In this document: one piece after another, positions 45,416-55,613 of the stretch
Numbering within the stretch: position 1 is the stretch's first letter
How the letters are laid out: each line of letters opens with the position of its first letter
NCBI GenBank assembly: GCA_900618795.1
Contig: UYJD01000002.1
Coordinates: 797,150-861,149, forward strand
Origin: Cyanodermella asteris
Taxonomy: Eukaryota > Ascomycota > Lecanoromycetes > Ostropales > Stictidaceae
Reading direction: 5' to 3'
Length of the DNA: 64,000 bases
Program-made: the position numbers and the translations under genes
Notes under the pieces: generated by a model
The model's input: only the letters and a program-made list of their open reading frames with translations
Told to the model about the DNA's origin: nothing
Database searches by the model: none

Positions 45416-47175
45416 AGCTTGTTGGATGAGCGTATGTAAGATATCAGATCGACGGCAGGGAGTGTGCCTGGACGGGGAACACAAGCACCTAGGCGATGAT
45501 CGGTGCGACTTCAACTAGAGGCGCCACACCGATGTCCGAGAACGGCACATTGGCTCAGGCATACTTTCTTCGGCATGCTATGCTTGCCGTCCCTGAGGAG
45601 ACACTTGTGGGTGTGGTTCAGCAAGAGNNNNNNNNNNNNNNNNNNNNNNNNNNNNNNNNNNNNNNNNNNNNNNNNNNNNNNNNNNNNNNNNNNNNNNNNN
45701 NNNNNNNNNNNNNNNNNNNNNNNNNNNNNNNNNNNNNNNNNNNNNNNNNNNNNNNNNNNNNNNNNNNNNNNNNNNNNNNNNNNNNNNNNNNNNNNNNNNN
45801 NNNNNNNNNNNNNNNNNNNNNNNNNNNNNNNNNNNNNNNNNNNNNNNNNNNNNNNNNNNNNNNNNNNNNNNNNNNNNNNNNNNNNNNNNNNNNNNNNNNN
45901 NNNNNNNNNNNNNNNNNNNNNNNNNNNNNNNNNNNNNNNNNNNNNNNNNNNNNNNNNNNNNNNNNNNNNNNNNNNNNNNNNNNNNNNNNNNNNNNNNNNN
46001 NNNNNNNNNNNNNNNNNNNNNNNNNNNNNNNNNNNNNNNNNNNNNNNNNNNNNNNNNNNNNNNNNNNNNNNNNNNNNNNNNNNNNNNNNNNNNNNNNNNN
46101 NNNNNNNNNNNNNNNNNNNNNNNNNNNNNNNNNNNNNNNNNNNNNNNNNNNNNNNNNNNNNNNNNNNNNNNNNNNNNNNNNNNNNNNNNNNNNNNNNNNN
46201 NNNNNNNNNNNNNNNNNNNNNNNNNNNNNNNNNNNNNNNNNNNNNNNNNNNNNNNNNNNNNNNNNNNNNNNNNNNNNNNNNNNNNNNNNNNNNNNNNNNN
46301 NNNNNNNNNNNNNNNNNNNNNNNNNNNNNNNNNNNNNNNNNNNNNNNNNNNNNNNNNNNNNNNNNNNNNNNNNNNNNNNNNNNNNNNNNNNNNNNNNNNN
46401 NNNNNNNNNNNNNNNNNNNNNNNNNNNNNNNNNNNNNNNNNNNNNNNNNNNNNNNNNNNNNNNNNNNNNNNNNNNNNNNNNNNNNNNNNNNNNNNNNNNN
46501 NNNNNNNNNNNNNNNNNNNNNNNNNNNNNNNNNNNNNNNNNCGTGTTCGCGAAGAAATGATCATGTTAATTGCTTATATAAGCCGCGGATGGGGACTTTC
46601 CGGCTAGTATGTATTAGACCATCGTCTAACATGTTATACACAGGACGGATGGACACACCTCGTTGCGCACGTATCCTGTTACCCCTATGATATGCTACTT
46701 TTGTGAGTGCTTCTACGGGCACATCGACGGAATTGTAGTAAAGACACATAACCGCCGACCTCTAATAGTAGTATTTAAAGTACCTATCATACCGTGAACG
46801 GATCTACTTCGGAGGCAGTCATTTGAGTGTCGCAGTAAAGACTTCCTTTAGTACGCCTTGTGCTTCTAAAGGAGTTGATGCAACACGCGACACGGTCCTT
46901 GGAAACATTTCGATGAGAACCGCGAAGGTAAATTCTGATTCCGTAGCGGGTTAAAAGTCTCACAGCTAATTGACAGGAAGTTCGAACACAAAATCCCAGC
47001 GAGCGATTACGGCTTCCATTTTTGAGTCAGTGTTTGTATTGATATGCGCAGGAACCTTGCCGTTTGCGCTAATGATCACTCCGACAAGAAATCTGTACTG
47101 TGGCACGAAGTCGAGGAGGTTGAGAAACGGGGCATGACGGAATGTATGTTCCAGCTCTCCGCAACTTCTTCTCAA
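45416..47175. other. Gene-poor stretch containing an assembly gap
   Basis: This holds the NAF1 3' end, a run of N, and about 0.6 kb of somewhat more AT-rich sequence before the SDR gene. No gene is supported on either side of the gap. Open frames across N are meaningless. Confidence 0.5.
45628..46541. other. Assembly gap (914 N)
   Basis: Undetermined bases. The non-round length suggests an estimated scaffold gap rather than a fixed placeholder. Nothing can be said of its content. Confidence 0.99.
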
Positions 47176-48141
47176 CTACTCGACTTCGGTTCCCTTGTTC
47201 TCACCGTCCGCGGTATCAGCCTTCTCGGTGAACTGTGTAGAGTCCGGGATACCCCCAGACTGCAAGTCATACACTTGCTTACAGCCGGGGCCCCACCACA
47301 AGTTCGCAGTCTTGTTCATTCCATCAGCCACATCCCACGACTTGCCACCCTCGATAGAGATCGCCTTGCCAGTCTCCTTGGGATCGGCCAGACCAATAAG
47401 CTCGCGCATGACTCTCGCAACATCATCCACCTCGTTCATCGGCAGCCCAGCCTTGCGCCACGCCTCCACGAAGCCTGGCATGATGTTGGTACCACCAGTC
47501 ATTCCAGGCATCACAGCATTGACACGGATGCCCCGCTCCAAAGCCGGGCCCGCTGCCAGGCCCTTGGCGAGTCCAATCGCGCCGTGCTTGCTGGCGCCAT
47601 AGAATACCATCGGACAGGCCACGATGCCTGCGGAAGATGACATGATGACGATACTGCGGTCGTCACCTTTGTTCCGGGTCTTCGGGTTGTCGAGGAACGC
47701 CATTGCGACGCGGCAGAAATAGATCATTCCCATCAGGTTGATCTGCATGGTCATCTCCGTTGGCTGTTCGTGGACGGTGTCTCGGGTCAGTGTTGTTCCA
47801 AACCAGTCGCCGCGCTCGGCGACGCCGGCGTTGGCTATTGCATGGTCGATGCGGCCGCCAAAGGACTTTTCGGCGAGCTCGAAGAGCTCAATGTTGGATT
47901 GGTAGGATCGAACGTCGGTTTCCTTGAACAGGATGTTGCTGCGTGGGTGAGGCGTGTTGGGGAGACTGGCGATCAAAGCCTGCGCACCGGAAGCGTCGAC
48001 GTCGCCAAAGACAACATATGCGCCTAAGGAATGTAGCAGTTGAACAGTGGTAGCACCGATTCCAGCGGCACCACCTGTAAGTACGACAACCTTCGACACA
48101 AGAGGGGCAAGAGAGGACTCGAGAGGGGCGAACCTGCTCAT
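47176..48141 (-). CDS. Short-chain dehydrogenase/reductase
   Basis: A single exon encodes 321 residues with a classical SDR Rossmann fold. The cofactor motif TGGAAGIG is at residues 22-29. VVFGDVD follows the second strand, with Asp at the acidic position that favours NAD(H). Later come IANAGVAE, the catalytic Ser in IVIMSSSAG and the Tyr/Lys pair in VFYGASKHGA, then GIRVNAVMPGMTGG. The C-terminus is extended by about 50 residues. No signal or membrane segment is seen, so it is likely cytosolic. The substrate is unknown. The next gene in the same direction is an MDR oxidoreductase about 1.1 kb upstream, and both sit beside an assembly gap. Confidence 0.9.
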   Translation of the reverse strand: MSRFAPLESSLAPLVSKVVVLTGGAAGIGATTVQLLHSLGAYVVFGDVDASGAQALIASLPNTPHPRSNILFKETDVRSYQSNIELFELAEKSFGGRIDHAIANAGVAERGDWFGTTLTRDTVHEQPTEMTMQINLMGMIYFCRVAMAFLDNPKTRNKGDDRSIVIMSSSAGIVACPMVFYGASKHGAIGLAKGLAAGPALERGIRVNAVMPGMTGGTNIMPGFVEAWRKAGLPMNEVDDVARVMRELIGLADPKETGKAISIEGGKSWDVADGMNKTANLWWGPGCKQVYDLQSGGIPDSTQFTEKADTADGENKGTEVE

Positions 48142-49223
48142 GCTGATGCTATTTGGTATGGTAGTGTGGATGCTTGTGGTTCAGGTTGCAGATGGTGATG
48201 TTGAGATCGTGGAAGCGGGTAAAGATCCAGATCCCAGCAAGGGATTCGGGATACTTATACTGAATTAGTACGACAGAGAGCGAGTATAATGTACGAGTAA
48301 ACAATTGTCGGCAAAGCTACCACGTAAGTGAATCCAGAGCCAGAGCCGTGACTCAGTGAATCTGGACATCCACGCGATTTACTGATGGATGATGGCGATA
48401 GAGAAAAGAGTCAGGCGGCCACGTGTACTCAGAAGTGAATCAAGCTCTTGCAAAACACGAAGCTGGAAAATGATCGGTTCGTGGACAAAGACCCGAGGAC
48501 AAACGACCCCTAGGATTTTGTACCACGTCAGAGGTGGGAGCGCTGCGTGAGTGAAAGGGAGGGGGACAAAAAATCACGAGCTGCTGGACAGGGACGGAAT
48601 AGGTCCGACAATACAATACTGTCGTCCGTACACAATCAGCTGTAGCATCCTTCAGATCCTTATGGCTTGTCCGCCAAATAGCATACTGTTAGTGGAATTA
48701 AATTCTGGATCTGGGAATCTGGCCGCCGATGCGATCGATAAACCGTGGTACTGGGAGCTGGTGCGCTTGTAAAGCGACCGTATTTGAAGCCCATGAGGGG
48801 GTGTCTCCGCCTCTCAGAAATGTTAGCGTTTACGCCGTCTACGGCGTCTAGCAGGCATCTTCAACCCCAGAACCATGCTCCCAAGGACGTGACTTCTGAC
48901 TGTGCAAACGATCATGGTCTCTGGTGCCACCGCTCACTTGAAGCCTGAAAAAGCTGAAGCCCGTTGTTGCAGTTGACGGGTTTGAAGGATCGAGTCGTCT
49001 GGGTCGGGCATTTTCCGAGCTCTAGTTCATCCTTCGGTCGTAATGCAGCGTGTGTAGGCGGTGCTTCGCTTAGAAACCCACGTGTCGAGCGCCTGCAAAG
49101 CAACACTAGTTCCCAAGATCTGACCGACCCTTGGTTCCGCACTTCCGGCACAGACTTTTGGGTCACTCCAACCTTGGCCGCTCAGTCGGTTGATTGTTGT
49201 ATCGACTTGGTGCAACGCAGTGC
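48142..49223. other. Intergenic between SDR and MDR genes
   Basis: This 1.1 kb stretch holds the SDR promoter and the MDR 3' end. No other gene seen. Confidence 0.45.
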
Positions 49224-50427
49224 CTATAAGCTTGCCGGTGTCTCGGCAATGGAGACAACGTATTTAATGGCACTCGCCTTGCCCCGCTTGAGATCGATGA
49301 GAGCTTGCTCGATGCCGGCAAGGCCACCAGGCACGACTTCATGTGGATGCGCCTTGAACCAGCCTTCTGCCAGACCCCTGCCGATGCAACGGAAATGCAC
49401 AAAGCCAAAGTCTGATAGGTCATCACTGACTCCAGGAATGGCTCCATGAACAGCTCCAACGACGACGTTGAACTTCTCGATGCTAGGAGGGATTTCACTG
49501 TGGCTGCCGAAATTGGTAAGAGCGACCTTGCCGGTCTTCTGGTCCAGAACCTGGCATATATTTATGTACGAGCCGTTAGCGGTCACAGCGTCGAGAGCGT
49601 ATTCGATACGCCCATATTTGTGGCCCGCATTTCGCAAGGCCTCGACCACGGCTTCATTGCCGTCGCGATAGTTGATGACAGTGTCGCCCTGGCTCCGGTC
49701 TATCAGGCCCTCGACGTGCGCAACGCCACGGCCAGCAACACAAATCAGAGGGTGAATATTGGCGCGCTTGGCGAGCTGAATTGCATAGGAGCCGACCGCA
49801 CTGGCAGCGCCATAAATGATGAGAGGCATTGCCTTTCTCGCCGGCATCCAAGGCTCAGGCAAACGAAGACGAGCAAAGAGCCCGTCAGCTGCGGTGAGAG
49901 CAGCCATCGGGATCGTAGCGCCTTCTAGAAAGCGGTAAGAAGGCGAAACCCCCCTGCAACTTCTTGAATTACGTACCTTGAAAGCTGACATTATCGGGCA
50001 AATGGATCGTCGTATGTGCCCAGCTCACGGCATACTCAGCGTAACTACCGTCTGGCGCCATATATTGATGCAAAGCAATGACTCTATGTGCCGTCAGTTC
50101 GTGTAAAATGTTCAAACGCCGTCGCATTGAACTAGAGGTACCTATCGCCTGGCTTGAACTCGGTGACATGGTCGCCGACTTGATGCACGACCCCGGAAAT
50201 GTCATCGCCCTGATTGGTGGGGGTGTAGCCAGGTGTTCCTTCTGGCGTTTTCCTGTGACACCATGATAAGTAAAAGGCCGGGAAGAACATGCCAGCCTGT
50301 CTCACCAGTCTTTCGGATTGACCCCACTGTAAGCAATCTTTGTCACTATCTGGTGAGGACCAGGCTTTGGGATAGGGCTATCTTGAATGATGACCTTCGG
50401 TCCTGTAGCGACGAGTGCTTCTTTCAT
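49224..50427 (-). CDS. MDR-family oxidoreductase (quinone/enoyl reductase-like)
   Basis: Four exons, 50427-50306, 50252-50142, 50083-49977 and 49924-49224, encode about 346 residues. Joined they give MKEALVATGPKVIIQDSPI, YSGVNPKDWK, QGDDISGVVHQVGDHVTEF, KPGDRVIALHQ and SYAEYAVSWAHTTIHLPD, the catalytic GroES-like part of medium-chain dehydrogenases. The Rossmann part contains LIIYGAASAVGSYAIQLAK, with the NADPH-binding AxxxVG pattern, then DTVINYRD. Zinc-ligand cysteines are absent, placing it with zinc-free quinone oxidoreductases and trans-enoyl reductases of fungal polyketide clusters. No polyketide synthase is seen here. Substrate unknown. Confidence 0.85.
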
Positions 50428-51863
50428 CGTGCTGAGATGAATTCGATGTGTTTGCTGTAGAGCTATGCCACGCGGTTTGTTCAGAGTCTTGATGAGCTGG
50501 TTAGTGGTGTGTCAGTGCAGCCCAAGGATCGGACAGCTCTGGGGTATTTGTAGCAGATGAATAAGAGGGTGGCCTCAGGAATACTCGAACGCTGTCAGAG
50601 ATAAGAATACGATGATGAGGGCATGTTTCACTTCGGCGAAGCCTGAAAATGGCGGCTCAAAGCCTCTACACGAGGTAAAGTTGGTCCTCGACCATGGCAA
50701 TTCAGCCATGTTTTAGGCAATCTCATCGCCGACACATCTGTCGTATGAGCGGGGTGAATAAGATGTTATGTTGCTCTAAAAATCACTGCCTCAAGCTGCG
50801 GAAATTGCTGGTCAAGCATGAGACGCTGACTGTCGACAGACACACGTACTGGTAGTTGTTGGGGTATGGAGGGAGCGGTGCTGGTATTCTACTTCGTACC
50901 TAGAACCCAACGAATACGAATACGAGGGAAATGCGGCTAATCGGGGCTTTAGCAAATGCCGTTCTCCTTGACATGCCATGACCATGACCGGTATCGATCA
51001 AGCTCTCACTCCCCACTAGTAAATATAGTCCCTTCTACACACACTTGTTCAAGCACTGGCATTGCGCAGACGCTCAGATCCCGGCATACGTGCCCTGCTT
51101 GAGCTGGGCATTCGACGTGGCTCCACCAGTCGTCACGACATCACAACCGACCTCGGCAAGTGGCAGGCGAGATATATGATTCTGATACAGCACTATCTGT
51201 CGCGACTATTGCGACGCCCAAAGTTGATAAGAGACCCCCAGCTTTGTGCTGTTTGTAATCGCCAACATTGAGCTCATTCTCCATCTCGTACTCCCACGAA
51301 CATCGCAGGATTGCAAGTTTTGCATTCGTCTGATCCCTCCGCCTGTGGCGCTCGCTGGCACCACCCGACATCGACGCGCTAACCTGGTCTTCCAAATTTA
51401 GTCTCCTCAGCCTCCTCGGCCAACGTGCAATTTACCATGATCCAGACTATACTCACGCCTGACTCATCTGCCTCAAACTTAGTCTCTGCTCGTCCATTTG
51501 CTACGTCAGGCCAGAAGACACGGATCTGGTTTAGCCTCTGATCCTTGTGACGGGCCCGACTAACCACGCTATGCGATTTGGCTTCATTATTTCATCCGTT
51601 CCGTCAGATGTTAAAGTTTTAGCGTCGTGCTTCGAAACACCCTTTCGCGCCCGATCAAGAATGGAGGCAAGTATACTTTTCGAGGTGGCGGATGGGTGCT
51701 TCCTCATATCTTCTCTGTTCGTCGTCTTCTTGCTGCGTTTTCGTCCATTGGACAAATTTTATCTCTCCTTCATCCAATTCTTGACGGCACCAGTACCGTC
51801 TGTGAGCAGGGCAAAAAACTGGGGATTGAGCTCATCGAACGCCGTGGCTGGTGTTGAATTAGC
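50428..51863. other. 1.4 kb intergenic region
   Basis: No gene recognised. The right part is T/C-rich and is probably the promoter and leader of the membrane protein at 51864. Confidence 0.45.
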
Positions 51864-53528
51864 ATGGCCCACGGTCTACCTTCACTTGTGGTCATCTTCG
51901 CTCTTTTCGCGTTGCCTGCTGCTGCCTGGGTCAACTATGAGACCAACTGTACTGCACCAAACGATGCCGATAACGTCAATTTTGTCTCATCTTCCAACGT
52001 GCGCAGTACGCTCGACATTGTCTGGTCATCTCTGTCTATTCTCCTGCTGACCACCTGGAATGCGCTCCACCTGAGCGTTCCATCGCATTTTGAAGTAAAA
52101 GAGAAGGGCTGGAAGGGTTTTGCGAAAGAGCAATGGAGGGCGATTAGCGAAAAAGCGACTTGGATGCTCGTCATGATTATAAGCCCCGAGTACCATTTCG
52201 GCAAGGGCATGATGGAGAACTTTGCAGCCAAACACAGCGTGGGACAGTTTAGAGACGACAGATGGACTACCACACATGCGTACTTTGCAAACATGCGAGG
52301 CTTGATTCTCCGCTTTCAGACCAAGTCTGCGCGACACAAGAACGGACTGCAGCCCACAGCAACAGGCAAGGGATCAGAGCTTGGTCTCAAAGTCACACGG
52401 TTTAGTATGAATGACGAGGTTCCATACGAAGAGCAAGATCTCGAGTGGTCAAAGAGCATTGAGCTTCAGCATTGTCGAGAGAATTGTCATCCACCGGATA
52501 AGACAGAAACGACCAAGGCACAGCAGGCAAGAGGTAATACAGGAAACATACCCCGAGAACACGGCTTAAAAGCCTCGACTGCCATCATCCAGACACACTC
52601 GCCCCATTCTTCGACCGATGTCACAGAGAGTCTTGAAAAGCCGGACACCCTTCCCGACCACGACCCTTGGGAAGGAACGTGGGCCCTCGACGCTTCGCAA
52701 TGGTACGTAGCCTGGAAGCGAGGCATAATCAAAGAGCCACCTCAAGTCAGCCTCGAATCAATCAAAGACCGCTCCAAAGGCGACGGACTCGCCAAAGGCC
52801 TCGCAATCCTCCAAATCTCCTGGCTGGTAATCCAAGTGATAGCCCGCGCGATCGAGGGCCTCGCGATCTCGCTCCTCGAAATAACGGTCCTTGCCTTCGC
52901 AGCCACCGCAATCGCCATATACATCACCATCTGGAACAAGCCCCAAGCCGTCAAGGTCCCCATTTTCATCGATGCCGACCGACTCGTTACGCGCGAAGAC
53001 GTGATCAAGCTGGCGGCACGATCTCCCAAGAGCAGTTTGGTGGTACACGAATTCTGGCTTCACGGCGTTTGCATTCGGGGCATGGCCGACAATGTCTTCC
53101 CATACGCCCCTGGCGTGCCAATCCCTTTCACGAAGAAGAACGGGCACTATCAGCACCACATCTCGGCCGTCGCGATCGGGTTCGGGCTCGGCGGTGCAAT
53201 TTTCGGCGCCGTGCACTGCGCGGCATGGGGCTTCAAGTTCCCGACATCTGCTGAACATACCCTGTGGCAGGTTTCGTGTATATTCATCCTTGCTTCGCCG
53301 ATGGCTTGCGCTTTCTTCTACCTCTTTACACAGCAGAGGGCAAAGAGGGGTGGGCTGACGGAAGCATGGACTCGCAAGCTCGTGCTCGTGCCTTTAGTCA
53401 TGCTGATACCCGTGTATATCTTCTTTCGGTTGTTTTTGATGGTGGAGGCTTGTAGGGCGCTGGCGTATCCGGAGGCGTCGACTTTTCAGGATGTGCAGTG
53501 GCCGAATTTCATTCCACATTTCGGATGA
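51864..53528 (+). CDS. Fungal multi-pass membrane protein of unknown function
   Basis: A single exon encodes 554 residues. A signal-like hydrophobic start (LPSLVVIFALFALPAAAW) is followed by a Cys-containing lumenal loop. A membrane segment follows (DIVWSSLSILLLTTWNALHL), then the motifs EYHFGKGMMENFAAKHS and WTTTHAYFANMRG. After a hydrophilic linker, at least four more hydrophobic segments occur: ILQISWLVIQVIARA; ITVLAFAATAIAIYITIW; AIGFGLGGAIFGAVHCAAW; IFILASPMACAFFYLF; LVLVPLVMLIPVYIFFRL. This matches a large family of uncharacterised membrane proteins in ascomycetes, often present in several copies. No catalytic motif is visible. Convergent with the HET gene. Confidence 0.85.
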   Translation: MAHGLPSLVVIFALFALPAAAWVNYETNCTAPNDADNVNFVSSSNVRSTLDIVWSSLSILLLTTWNALHLSVPSHFEVKEKGWKGFAKEQWRAISEKATWMLVMIISPEYHFGKGMMENFAAKHSVGQFRDDRWTTTHAYFANMRGLILRFQTKSARHKNGLQPTATGKGSELGLKVTRFSMNDEVPYEEQDLEWSKSIELQHCRENCHPPDKTETTKAQQARGNTGNIPREHGLKASTAIIQTHSPHSSTDVTESLEKPDTLPDHDPWEGTWALDASQWYVAWKRGIIKEPPQVSLESIKDRSKGDGLAKGLAILQISWLVIQVIARAIEGLAISLLEITVLAFAATAIAIYITIWNKPQAVKVPIFIDADRLVTREDVIKLAARSPKSSLVVHEFWLHGVCIRGMADNVFPYAPGVPIPFTKKNGHYQHHISAVAIGFGLGGAIFGAVHCAAWGFKFPTSAEHTLWQVSCIFILASPMACAFFYLFTQQRAKRGGLTEAWTRKLVLVPLVMLIPVYIFFRLFLMVEACRALAYPEASTFQDVQWPNFIPHFG

Positions 53529-53851
53529 GTCGTGCCGACGATTGATGTATATAGTAACTTGGGCGTATGATAAAATAACGAATTGATGCTCAAGCTGAAG
53601 ACGGACCAAGTGACTACAGTTCGTGGTGAGGTGCAGTCTGAGTTTAGCTCGCGATTGTTTACTAAAACAGACACGAAGCTCTTCGACCAGTGGCTGGGGC
53701 ATCTCTTGTCTTGCGGCCAGTATCGATGTTCACGAACGTCAACCATTAAAACTGATCACAGTCCAAAAATGTTGCTGGTAGGCCAGAGAATGATGAACAT
53801 TATGGATCAGTGGCAGAATATCCGCAATTAACTTGAAGGATGACACTTCGC
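53529..53851. other. Intergenic, convergent 3' ends
   Basis: This 323-bp stretch lies between the membrane protein and the HET gene. Nothing else seen. Confidence 0.5.
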
Positions 53852-55613
53852 TCATTCGAACCATATTTCCTTCGCTAGATCGTGCTTCCAGGCCTCGCCG
53901 AACATGATACCGTGCACGTAGCAGCCACCAAGCATGGTGTTCTTGTAATCTGCAGACCTTCCATCTTGTCGCATCACAAAAGGTGTCCTTCCTCCAGCGC
54001 ACACGATTATTGAATCACCAACATCAGTCTGCCAAGGAACATTGCAATAATATCCCAACTTCGTCCGGGCCATTTTCAGGGAGAGGTCAAGTCCAAAGTC
54101 ATTGATGACGGTGCCCAAGATAAGGCTAGATTCGTCGCCACAGCAGAATGTGCCTTCTGCATCTTCGACTTGATCAGCTATATGGTGGATGTGGGCTTCC
54201 TGTGGTATGTAAGTGTTCTTCCCGCGAATGATCTCCATGACGGGCTCCTTGTCATACGCCAAGAATATTGCCTGCCAAAACGCTAGGCTTGCCGTCTGGG
54301 GTGTGGTATAGATGGGGCCTGCTCGAGAAGGGCATACCTCGTGGCGACTTCTTAGAACTGCGCTGATCCTCTTTATCGACGGCGCATCCAACTTTCTCAA
54401 AGGCGTGCCGAAAGCTCCCAATGTGCTCGGGTCAGCTATATAATCGGCGACACATTCTATCGTATCTATTGTATGGCCCGACAGGACAAGCTCCCTTCCA
54501 ACCAACCGACGCGTGATTGGACTGTCCGACGCCGCTTTCCAGAGCCAGGGCACGATTGACCGGAAGTACAGCTTTGGCCATTGGCTGGTGGTACGGAAGT
54601 CAGAAGCCCAAGAAGGGAGCCGAATCAGTGGGAGGTCGGAAGGCCGAAGAAAACATAGCATGCTCAGGTCGTCTGCATCACGGAGCAACTGGGTAGCGTA
54701 GTCGAGGTACACATCTTCCACAGGTCTATCGTAGTTCGGTTTGAGCATTGGTCCTGAGGTCTTTCTGCCCAGGATACCCAGCATGGAGTAGATCTTGTCT
54801 CGAGGATCTTGGCAGAGTGCGGCCCTGTTCAGCATTATGAGGAACAATGCATTGGGAACCTCGCCTTTCATCAGGGACTCTCGAGCGTGAGCCATGAAAT
54901 TGAATCTATCCAAAGAACGCGTCTGATTGGCGTAACGGGACCAGCCGTAAACAAATCGCAACGCTCTGAGAGCCGAGTTGAGCTCTTTCCAGTCAAAACT
55001 CTGTGTCGCCACGCAGGATGACGACATCTTTTGCCAGAGTAAACTCTTGTAAAACCCATGCTCGAGAAAACCATGGTAGGGCGTACAGCTCAGCAAAGCG
55101 CCCTACGAACTCTTCAAAGCGATCGAGCGGCTCTTCCAGGAGGTGGTACCAGGACAGCGCTCTTACTTTCCTGCTGAGAAATTGCTGATCTGGCACAGTC
55201 GGCCCCAACCAGATGATAGTCTTCACCGCAGATGAATATATCGTGCCCATGAGGCTGACTTGAGCACTCTTTTCCTCGACATTCGCCTGATCAATACATA
55301 TCGCGTCGATCCATAGCAGCTTGTAATCGTGTTTCTTCTTTAGTTCGACCAGAATCGAGTACAAATTTGGCCTGACAGGGACTTGAGTGCCGTTGCAAAG
55401 AATATGGACGAACGAAGGGACCTCGTCTCCCCAGGTGTACGATAAGGCATAAAAGTCCGGGGCCCCCTGTAATGGATAGGCTGTTGAATTGCAAGAAATC
55501 GCGGCTGAGTCGTCCTCGAGGTGCAGTAGGCGAATCTGGGGTTGTTGCGAGTCCAATGATAGCTTTGGCCAGGGAGATCTGCTTCCGCCAATCACGGAGT
55601 TGCTGTCAGTCAT
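53852..55613 (-). pseudogene. HET-domain (heterokaryon incompatibility) protein, frame interrupted
   Basis: The N-terminal half, from MTDSNSVIGG, holds a full HET domain: FYALSYTWGDEVPSF, LLWIDAICIDQANVEEKSAQ, and TIIWLGPTVP, then WFSRAWVLQEFTLAKDVV. The second half, in a different frame, continues smoothly with WKELNSAL, DPRDKIYSMLGI, and typical C-terminal HET-family segments (LPSWASDF, FCCGDESSLILG). The two halves overlap at about 55.0 kb with about one break. Either the gene is decaying or the assembly has an error. HET proteins trigger cell death on contact between unlike strains in some fungi; most, like this one, have no known role. The frame is open a few codons upstream, but the first ATG is at 55613. 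Confidence 0.82.

Noticed and set aside
45496-46690. Open frames spanning the N run
   Set aside because: Undetermined bases cannot support a reading frame.
47176-50427. Secondary-metabolite cluster from adjacent SDR and MDR genes
   Set aside because: No polyketide synthase, peptide synthetase, terpene cyclase or cluster regulator is present in the window.
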